Source of the DNA: Oxalobacteraceae bacterium | Lineage (GTDB): Bacteria; Pseudomonadota; Gammaproteobacteria; Burkholderiales; Burkholderiaceae_D | NCBI GenBank assembly: GCA_900299005.1 | Contig: OMID01000076.1 | Location: 1 to 64,000, forward strand | Length of the DNA: 64,000 nt | Direction of reading: 5' to 3' | Shown: in pieces, positions 56,770 through 64,000 of the stretch | Position numbering within the stretch: the stretch's first letter is position 1 | Layout of the letters: each line of letters begins with the position of its first letter | Position numbers and translations under genes: made by a program | Notes under the pieces: generated by a model | What the model was told of the DNA's origin: nothing | Seen by the model: the letters and a program-made list of their open reading frames with translations, nothing else | Database searches by the model: none

Positions 56770-56961
56770 TCAAATCGCGACCATCTCAAAATCATCCTTG
56801 CGGGCGCCGCACTCGGGACACGTCCAGTTCATCGGCACGTCTTCCCAGCGCGTGCCGGGCGCGATACCTTCCTCCGGCAGGCCAGCCGCTTCGTCGTACA
56901 CCCAACCACAGATCAGGCACATCCAGGTTTTGAATTCTTGTTTGGTCTCGTTGTCACTCAC
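56770..56961 (-). CDS. rubredoxin
   Basis: MCLICGWVYDEAAGLPEEGIAPGTRWEDVPMNWTCPECGARKDDF; GTG start. Confidence 0.95.
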   Translation of the reverse strand: MSDNETKQEFKTWMCLICGWVYDEAAGLPEEGIAPGTRWEDVPMNWTCPECGARKDDFEMVAI

Positions 56962-57012
56962 GCTACAGCCCTTAAAGTAAAATGCATAGCCGCCTATCTT
57001 AATCGTTTCCCT

Positions 57013-57843
57013 GTGCAAAACCAAACTTCTCCGCTCGTTTTGACCTTCGGCGTGGCCGATCCGGTCGGGGCGATCGGCATTCAGGCCGACCTTGCCGCAT
57101 TGGCAGCGATGGGATGTCATGGCTTGTCCGTGATCACGGCACTATCGATTGGCGACACCACGGGGACAGAAGACACCCAGGAGGTCGAACCCGACTGGGT
57201 CGCCGATCAGGCGCGCGTGCTGCTCGAAGACATGCCTGTCGCCGCCTTCAAGGTTGGCCATATTGGGAGCGTGGAAACGGTGTCCGTCATCGCAGAGATC
57301 GTGTCCGATTACCCCGAGTTGCCACTGGTGCTGGATCCTTTCGCCACTTCATTGCCGGACCAAGGATCCGATGAAGAACTGCTGTTGGCCATGCGCGAAC
57401 TGCTGATACCCCAGACGACGCTGTTGCTGGTATCGGTGGATGAGTTATCACGACTGGCCGAAACATGGCGCGAGCCCAGCCAGGACAACATGGTCGATAC
57501 TGATGCATCACAGATCATCGAATTTGGTTGTGAATACCTGTTCGTGACCGGTGTGCCCGGCGAGGCACACAGCGTGACGAATCTGCTGTTTTCCGAGAAT
57601 GGGCTGGTGCGTAGCGCCAGCTGGCCGCGACAGACCGGGCCTTTTATCGGGGCAGGAAACACCTTGTCGGCAACCATGACGGCCATGCTTGCCAATGGTC
57701 TTGATGTGCCTGAGGCTGTCGCTGAAGCAGAAGAATTTACCCATGCAGCGCTGTCGCATGCTCAGCGACTTGGCATGGGCAAGCGAGTACCCGACCGGTA
57801 TTTCTGGGCACGCGAAGGCGATGCAGAAACGCCGGCAACCTGA
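57013..57843 (+). CDS. ThiD-like hydroxymethylpyrimidine kinase family protein
   Basis: GIQADLAALAAMGCHGLSVITAL; GAGNTLSA anion-hole motif; GTG start inferred. Confidence 0.82.
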   Translation: MQNQTSPLVLTFGVADPVGAIGIQADLAALAAMGCHGLSVITALSIGDTTGTEDTQEVEPDWVADQARVLLEDMPVAAFKVGHIGSVETVSVIAEIVSDYPELPLVLDPFATSLPDQGSDEELLLAMRELLIPQTTLLLVSVDELSRLAETWREPSQDNMVDTDASQIIEFGCEYLFVTGVPGEAHSVTNLLFSENGLVRSASWPRQTGPFIGAGNTLSATMTAMLANGLDVPEAVAEAEEFTHAALSHAQRLGMGKRVPDRYFWAREGDAETPAT

Positions 57844-57928
57844 TTCAATGACTGTGACGAAGACAATATAACGAGTACAACAACGACAGCCGGCGCTTGC
57901 TGGTGCGACAAAAAGATTGTTCATCACT

Positions 57929-59218
57929 ATGGGGGCTGATGTGTCCAATAACGAAACCTTGTTTGCCCGCGCACAGCGCAGTACGCCCGGTGGCGTGAAT
58001 TCTCCAGTGCGCGCTTTTCGCTCGGTGGGCGGCACGCCGCGCTTTATCACGCATGCCGAAGGTCCGTGGTTCTGGGATGCCGATGGCAAGCGCTATATTG
58101 ATTACATCGGTTCATGGGGACCGGCCATCGTCGGGCATGCGCACCCGGAAGTGATCAGTGCCGTCCAGCAGGCCGCCGCACGCGGTCTGTCTTTCGGCGC
58201 CCCGACTGAGGGCGAGATACTCATGGCCGAAGAAATCTGCAAGCTCGTGCCGTCAATCGAGCAAGTGCGACTGGTCTCTTCCGGTACTGAGGCCGCAATG
58301 AGCGCACTAAGACTGGCTCGCGGTGCCACAGGTCGCGATCTGGTCATCAAGTTCGAAGGCTGTTATCACGGCCACGCAGATTCCATGCTGGTCAAGGCTG
58401 GCAGCGGCCTGCTGACTTTTGGTAATCCAACATCTTCAGGCGTGCCGGAAGATTTTACCAAGCACACAATGGTGCTCGACTTTAACAACAGCGAGCAGCT
58501 TGAAGAGGTATTCAAAAACCTGGGCGACAAGATCGCAGCCGTGATCGTCGAGCCCGTTGCGGGTAACATGAATCTGCTACCGGCCACACCCGAATTCCTC
58601 CGGACGATGCGGCAGTTGTGCAGTCAGAAAGGAGCACTGCTGCTGTTTGATGAGGTGATGTCAGGTTTCCGTGTCGCGCTCGGCGGCGCACAATCACTCT
58701 ACGGCATCGAGCCTGACATGACGGTGCTGGGCAAGGTGATTGGCGGTGGCTTGCCCGTTGCTGCTTTCGGCGGACGCGCCGACCTGATGAAGCACCTGGC
58801 GCCACTTGGCCCGGTCTATCAGGCAGGCACCCTATCGGGCAATCCCGTAGCGGTCGCCGCCGGCATGACAACCCTGAAGATCATTCAGCGACCTGGCTTC
58901 TATGAATCCCTGACTGCGCAAACGACAAAACTGGTTGAGGGACTGTCAAAAGCGGCTGGCGAAGCCGGCGTGAGCTTCTGCGCACATGCTGTCGGCGGTA
59001 TGTTTGGCATCTACTTTGCGGCGCAGGTACCGGTAGATTATGCGCAGATGATGGCATGCGACAAGGAGCGCTTCAATGCCTTCTTTCATGCCATGCTGGA
59101 TCAAGGCGTGTATTTCGCACCCTCGGCATTCGAGGCGGGATTCGTCTCGAGTGCGCACGATGACGCCACGATTGACGCGACGGTGTCGGCAGCGCGTTTG
59201 GCTTTCAGCAAGCTGTGA
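57929..59218 (+). CDS. hemL: glutamate-1-semialdehyde 2,1-aminomutase
   Basis: [45 protein letters not shown]. Confidence 0.97.
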   Translation: MGADVSNNETLFARAQRSTPGGVNSPVRAFRSVGGTPRFITHAEGPWFWDADGKRYIDYIGSWGPAIVGHAHPEVISAVQQAAARGLSFGAPTEGEILMAEEICKLVPSIEQVRLVSSGTEAAMSALRLARGATGRDLVIKFEGCYHGHADSMLVKAGSGLLTFGNPTSSGVPEDFTKHTMVLDFNNSEQLEEVFKNLGDKIAAVIVEPVAGNMNLLPATPEFLRTMRQLCSQKGALLLFDEVMSGFRVALGGAQSLYGIEPDMTVLGKVIGGGLPVAAFGGRADLMKHLAPLGPVYQAGTLSGNPVAVAAGMTTLKIIQRPGFYESLTAQTTKLVEGLSKAAGEAGVSFCAHAVGGMFGIYFAAQVPVDYAQMMACDKERFNAFFHAMLDQGVYFAPSAFEAGFVSSAHDDATIDATVSAARLAFSKL

Positions 59219-59456
59219 GTACCTGATGCGCCCGTGGATCCCGGCCTGCGCCGGGATGACAGTTTGATGTGTGTTCCACCCGGATCGTCATCTCAGCACG
59301 TGATGGTGGGAGGATCGATACAACGGTGTCGGTAACGCGTTCGGCTTTGCGCTAGCTCTCAGTGTTGGATGCGCCCGTGGATGCCGGGCTGCGCCGGGAT
59401 GACAGGTTGATGTTCACTCCACCCGAAACGTCATCCCAGCGCACGCTGGGATCCAT
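59171..59456. repeat. two diverged tandem copies of a ~143-bp unit (hemL 3' end plus REP-like palindromes)
   Basis: cggtgtcgg at 59181 and 59324; gatgcgcccgtgga at 59225 and 59368: constant 143-bp offset. Confidence 0.85.
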
Positions 59457-59511
59457 AGTTGCGTAACTACGGTCACCATCCAGAGGGACCGACCTTAGCC
59501 GACCCTCAAAC

Positions 59512-60477
59512 TCATCTGAGCCATCCTCGCCTTTTGAAATACCAGAAAGGTGTCACTGCGCTGCCGATCATCAGCAGAAGTGCGAACGGATAACCCAACG
59601 ACCAGCTCAGTTCAGGCAGCACACGGAAATTCATCCCATAGATGCTCGCAATGAGCGTCGGTGGCAAGAAAGCCACCGAGGCCACCGAAAAAATCTTGAT
59701 GATCTTGTTCTGATTGATGTTGATGAAACCGACGGTCGCATCCATCAAGAAGTTGATCTTGTCGAACAGGAAGGCGGTATGGCCGTCCAGCGATTCGATA
59801 TCGCGCAAGATCTGACGGGCATCATCGAACTGATCCGAGCTCAGCAATCGTCCCCGCATCAAAAAACTCACAGCGCGGCGTGTATCCATCATATTGCGGC
59901 GGATACGGCCATTCAAATCTTCCTCGCGCGCCATCGCGGACAACGATTCAGCCGCGTCCTGATCACTGAAATCCTTTTGCAGCACACTGCGACTGACTTC
60001 TTCCAGATTCTGATAAATACCCTCCAGCGCATCGGCAGAATATTCGACATCGGTTGCATACAGATCGAGCAGCACATCCTTGAAGTCGCCAATCGAACCG
60101 GGCCGCGAGCGGGCGCGCATGCGCACCAGCCGAAATACCGGAAGATCATCGCTGTGCATGGAGAACAACATGTTCCGGGCAAGGATAAAAGCCACCGTCA
60201 CCACGCGCGACTCTCCCTCGTCTTCTTCAAGCAGGAAGTCCGATCTCAGGTGCAAATCACCATTGTCGCCCTCGTAGTAGCGGGCAGATGCCTCGATGTC
60301 CTTGACTTCATCCTCGTCAGGCAGTGTGACGCCATAGATACCGCGCACCCAGTCGCGCTCCTCCTCGCTGGGATCGGTCAGGTCGACCCAGATTGGCGAT
60401 GCGCTCACGAGATCTTCCCGAGTCTCGATGTTGACTTGGCTAAGGCGTCCGGTCTGCAGGACGAATACATTGATCAT
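59512..60477 (-). CDS. corA: CorA family magnesium transporter
   Basis: C-terminal YGMNF motif, PPTLIASIYGMNFRVLPEL. Confidence 0.96.
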   Translation of the reverse strand: MINVFVLQTGRLSQVNIETREDLVSASPIWVDLTDPSEEERDWVRGIYGVTLPDEDEVKDIEASARYYEGDNGDLHLRSDFLLEEDEGESRVVTVAFILARNMLFSMHSDDLPVFRLVRMRARSRPGSIGDFKDVLLDLYATDVEYSADALEGIYQNLEEVSRSVLQKDFSDQDAAESLSAMAREEDLNGRIRRNMMDTRRAVSFLMRGRLLSSDQFDDARQILRDIESLDGHTAFLFDKINFLMDATVGFININQNKIIKIFSVASVAFLPPTLIASIYGMNFRVLPELSWSLGYPFALLLMIGSAVTPFWYFKRRGWLR

Positions 60478-60494
60478 AAACTCTCCCTGCCGCA

Positions 60495-60513
60495 CATCAT
60501 TGCGGCAATGATG
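60495..60513. promoter_or_regulatory. perfect palindrome/hairpin in corA leader
   Basis: CATCATTG-CGG-CAATGATG, about 18 bp upstream of corA ATG. Confidence 0.5.
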
Positions 60514-60761
60514 GCACGGGCTCTTGCGCCATCGATGACATCTGTTATCAGGGAGCTTGGCCAAAGGCCATGCGCGCCTGCCCACCTCAACCCAGGCAAG
60601 CAGCGCGAAAAGAGCGCATCAGCTTGCAGCGGGCCCGTCAATTGACGGTCGGTGATGTGATGAGGGACTGCCCAAAGGGGGTCTCCGTTATTAAAAACGG
60701 TGCAAGTGTACTGAGATCAGCGGACCTAGGCAAGCCAATACGCGCTGCGATCGGGGTCAGG

Positions 60762-61457
60762 TCAGGGAAGTTCGGCACTGTTCATTCGCTGCATGATCAG
60801 CGCGCTGCGGCGGGCAAGATAGCCTGAGTCCATGTGCCGGCCGAAATAGCGCGGGTTGGGCAGCATCACGGCCAACCTTGCTGCTTCCTGGGGGCCTAGC
60901 GCTGACGCGGGAACAGCAAAGTAGCGCTGAGCCCCAGCCTCAGCACCAAATACCCCTGTGCCCAGTTCAATGACGTTCAGATAGATCTCAAAGATGCGCC
61001 GCTTGTCCATCACCATTTCCAGCATGAAAGTGATCGCCATCTCCTGGGCCTTCCTGAGATAACTGCGCTGCCCGGACAGAAAAAGATTTTTTGCCAGCTG
61101 CTGCGTGATCGTCGATCCACCCGAGACGACCTTGCCTTTCTTTGCGTTCTTCTCGTAGGCCTTTTGCAGCGCCTGCCAGTCGACGCCATCATGATCGGCG
61201 AAGTTCGCATCTTCAGCGGCAATGATTGCGCGCTTGAGGTGTACCGAGATGCGTTGATAGGGCACCCATTTATGCTGCAGCGTTGCATTTGGATTTTTTT
61301 CCTGGAGCTTTTCAAGCTGGTAGCGCATGAAGGCCGTCGATGTCGGGTTGTACTTCACCCACCAGCAGATATGCAGGAAGTACCATGCCTGCAGCAGCAA
61401 CAGCAGCGCCAGTGGCACGCCGACCAGCCCCAGCAGCAGCTTGCGCCGCAGGCTCAT
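60762..61457 (-). CDS. mtgA: monofunctional biosynthetic peptidoglycan transglycosylase
   Basis: AAEDANFADHDGVDW, GGSTITQQLAKNLFLS. Confidence 0.96.
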   Translation of the reverse strand: MSLRRKLLLGLVGVPLALLLLLQAWYFLHICWWVKYNPTSTAFMRYQLEKLQEKNPNATLQHKWVPYQRISVHLKRAIIAAEDANFADHDGVDWQALQKAYEKNAKKGKVVSGGSTITQQLAKNLFLSGQRSYLRKAQEMAITFMLEMVMDKRRIFEIYLNVIELGTGVFGAEAGAQRYFAVPASALGPQEAARLAVMLPNPRYFGRHMDSGYLARRSALIMQRMNSAELP

Positions 61458-62275
61458 AATTGCGTGCGCAACCAGTCATAGACCGGCGCTGTCTGGGGAC
61501 GCATACCGCGCCAGAGGTAGAACGACTCGGCCGCCTGCTCGACCAGCATGCCCAGCCCATCACGGACCGTCGCGCCGTAGTAACTGGCAAACGCCATGAA
61601 TGGCGTAGGCTCTGCGGCATACATCATGTCGTAGACAAAGCTGCGGTTGCCAAATACCGAGGGCAATACAGGCGGCAGATCAGAAGAGAGACTCGCCGAC
61701 GTGGCGTTAATCACCACATCGAAAGCCTCGCCAAGATCTGCATAGCCGCGGGCCTCAATTAACACTCCCTCCCCCGAGAACTGTGCGGCCAATTCAGCAG
61801 CGCGCTCCGGCGTGCGATTGACCAGCACCAGTCGTGCCGGCGATTCAGCGAGCAAGGGCAGGATCACGCCTCTGGCGGCGCCACCCGCTCCCAGCAACAG
61901 TACCTGCCTCCCGCGCAAGGCCACACCGGCCGCGGCCACGATGTCGCGAACCAAGCCAACACCATCGGTATTGTCGCCAAAGACGCTGCCCTCCCTGAAC
62001 TGCAGCGTGTTGACCGCACCTGCGGCCTGTGCCCGTGGGCTCAAGTCATCTGCGAGGCGAAACGCCTCCTGCTTGAACGGCACGGTGATGTTGGCGCCCC
62101 GCCCACCAGATGCGATGAGTATTTTTACCGTCTCTTCGAAAGCATCTATCGGTGCCAGCAGACGCTCATAACTGATCTGCTGCCCGGTTTGTTCGGCAAA
62201 GCGCGCATGAATCTGGGGTGATTTGCTGTGCGCGATGGGGTTGCCGATTACCACATAACGATCAGGCAGGCTCAT
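61454..62275 (-). CDS. aroE: shikimate dehydrogenase
   Basis: NPIAHSKSPQIHARFAEQ, LLGAGGAARGVI. Confidence 0.96.
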   Translation of the reverse strand: MSLPDRYVVIGNPIAHSKSPQIHARFAEQTGQQISYERLLAPIDAFEETVKILIASGGRGANITVPFKQEAFRLADDLSPRAQAAGAVNTLQFREGSVFGDNTDGVGLVRDIVAAAGVALRGRQVLLLGAGGAARGVILPLLAESPARLVLVNRTPERAAELAAQFSGEGVLIEARGYADLGEAFDVVINATSASLSSDLPPVLPSVFGNRSFVYDMMYAAEPTPFMAFASYYGATVRDGLGMLVEQAAESFYLWRGMRPQTAPVYDWLRTQL

Positions 62276-63159
62276 TGCGCACCCCCCGGACTCGTCTCCA
62301 GCACATCATCCCGCGTAAACCTGAAGCGTGTAATGATCTCCCACACATGCGTCTTACCATCTGCGGTTGCCGAGCGTGGAAAATGACCGAAAGGTGCCGC
62401 GCGCCTGACGATCGCCAGCGCAGCGCGGTCAAGCATCGCATTGCCTGAGCTGCGCTCAATGCGTGGGCCGCCTTCTTTGTCGTAGAGCGAACCATCCTGA
62501 TACACCGGGATGTAGACGATGAGCTCGCCATAGATTTTTTTTCCATCTTGCTGTGGGAAGTAACGGGTGCCCGTCTGTTCGATCTGCTTTTGCAGCGCAG
62601 TGTAATACAAGGCATACGCCACTTCTCGGGTGCTCGGCGTCAGTTGAGTCTTGAGTGGCCGCTTGTGATAATCGGCGACATTGCGTGCGATCTCCGCTTC
62701 GCGCCGGGCCAGCGCGACACTGTCAATCGGCACGGCGACCGGCGAAGGGTCGGTGCGCTGCCGGATATCTTTGTCAGTCACCAGTCCCTTGTCACGCGAG
62801 AGCAAGCTTAATTGCGTCAGCAGGCGAGTCTGCTGCTGCTCCAGTTCTGCGATGCGGCGGCGCTGGGTTTGCAGATGATTGCCATCCAGCGACTGCTGCT
62901 GGTTTGGCAAGGGCGATTTCGCGCGGCCAGACTCCGCGCGTCCACCGCCTTCCAGATTGGCTTGTGCGAGCGCATCGGCCTTGCGAGGCGCCTTGTCATG
63001 GCGCGCATTGACGAGAATGATCTCAAGGCTGCTGGCCAGCGGCCGACTCTTGGGTAGCTCCAGCGGTGAAAAACGGACAGCCAGCAACGCGCCGTGCAGC
63101 AGCAGTGAAGCAGCGATCGCGATCGTCAGCAGCCGATTGTCTGCGACGTGTAAGATCAT
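62272..63159 (-). CDS. TonB-family energy transducer protein
   Basis: single N-terminal TM, C-terminal TonB-like IVYIPVYQDGSLYDKEGGPRIERSSGNAMLDRAALAIVRRAAPFGHFP. Confidence 0.82.
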   Translation of the reverse strand: MILHVADNRLLTIAIAASLLLHGALLAVRFSPLELPKSRPLASSLEIILVNARHDKAPRKADALAQANLEGGGRAESGRAKSPLPNQQQSLDGNHLQTQRRRIAELEQQQTRLLTQLSLLSRDKGLVTDKDIRQRTDPSPVAVPIDSVALARREAEIARNVADYHKRPLKTQLTPSTREVAYALYYTALQKQIEQTGTRYFPQQDGKKIYGELIVYIPVYQDGSLYDKEGGPRIERSSGNAMLDRAALAIVRRAAPFGHFPRSATADGKTHVWEIITRFRFTRDDVLETSPGGAQ

Positions 63160-63161
63160 GT

Positions 63162-64000
63162 TCAGCTTTCCGCCTTGGGCGTGGCGTTAGTCTCGTTCGT
63201 GGTGTTTTCTTCTGGAGTGTCGGTGGGCGAGGTCTGCTCGGCCGCCATCTCTGTCTCATCGATGATGTCGGCCTCTTCCAATTCAATTGCCTCATCCAGA
63301 TCGGTGGCTGCAGTAATTACCTCCAGTACCCTCGCCTGGACCGAAAGGTCGACTTCATCCCATGAGATCAGTTCGATCTTCAATTGCGTGCCACGCGGAT
63401 GCCGCACACCCGGTATGGAGATAACAAGCGGTATCTGCGTCAGGCGAATGATCTCGTCCTTCAGAAGCACTGCATCCGCATGACGTACGGACTGCTGGTC
63501 GAGCCAGCGCAGGCACCAGTAGCGTTCCATTGTCGATTGAAATTCTGCATAGGCAGAATACGCACTGTCAAACGCCGAGACGATGGCAAACAAATCCGCA
63601 TCTTTGGGCTTGAAGGGCGCCACCAAGGGTGCGGTCACGCCGTGTCTGACACACGCGAGTATCTGCCACTGATTCACGAGATCGGTATAGCGACGCAACG
63701 GGGAGGTGCTCCATGCGTACTGATCAACACCCAAACCCTGATGCGGCGCGGCGTGAGTCAGCATGCGTACTTGCATGCGAGACGCCCACCCCCCGCCGCC
63801 CTGTGTGCGGTAGATGCCCGGCACACCGTGCTCGTGCATTAGCCCACCCCAGCGGCTGTTGGCAAAGATCATCAGTTCGGCCACGATCTTGTCGAGCGGC
63901 GCACCACGCTTGCGGCGGGTGATAGTGACCACCTCATTCTCGACATAAAAGTTGAAATCGACGCGATTATTCTGCTCGGGTCGCAGGCCAAAACTCTCGC
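63162..64000 (-). CDS. RNB domain ribonuclease (5' end outside window)
   Basis: YAWSTSPLRRYTDLVNQWQ motif; frame stays open to the window edge (ESFGLRPEQNNRVDFNFYVENEVVTITRR). Confidence 0.9.
   Translation of the reverse strand, partial: ESFGLRPEQNNRVDFNFYVENEVVTITRRKRGAPLDKIVAELMIFANSRWGGLMHEHGVPGIYRTQGGGGWASRMQVRMLTHAAPHQGLGVDQYAWSTSPLRRYTDLVNQWQILACVRHGVTAPLVAPFKPKDADLFAIVSAFDSAYSAYAEFQSTMERYWCLRWLDQQSVRHADAVLLKDEIIRLTQIPLVISIPGVRHPRGTQLKIELISWDEVDLSVQARVLEVITAATDLDEAIELEEADIIDETEMAAEQTSPTDTPEENTTNETNATPKAES

Overview
The window looks like a contiguous stretch of a Burkholderiales-type (Oxalobacteraceae-like) betaproteobacterial chromosome. This lineage call is inference from gene content and order. 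Most of it is housekeeping: leuS-lptE-holA-proA-hemJ/copD, an RNA methyltransferase, gabD, MFS, tRNA-Gly(CCC), trmB, recQ, uppP, a tetR/RND pump, pcm-rhodanese-tolC, a second acrA-acrB-oprM type pump, waaA, a phosphohexomutase and rml genes, apaH, a plsC/pyrC'/pyrB/pyrR/yqgF/algH block, photolyase, patatin, a pilG-H-I-J-chpA type chemosensory cluster, rubredoxin/thiD/hemL, corA, mtgA/aroE/tonB and a partial RNB exonuclease. The most unusual content is: (1) two AT-rich orphan genes (8240-9787 and 16768-18696, minus strand) encoding Ser/Thr/Pro-rich, modular proteins that each carry four [S/T]PR motifs and look like secreted effectors; (2) a recQ truncated by an in-frame TAG, with the rest of the HRDC domain still readable downstream; (3) an ApaH whose metal-binding Asp in GD-x-V-x-RG is Val; (4) an intrinsic terminator directly abutting the acrA start codon; (5) an antisense terminator embedded in a conserved coding sequence; (6) two small palindromic interspersed repeat families, REPIN-like repeats and a 143-bp tandem duplication that copied the hemL 3' end. 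No CRISPR, rRNA or intact IS was seen.
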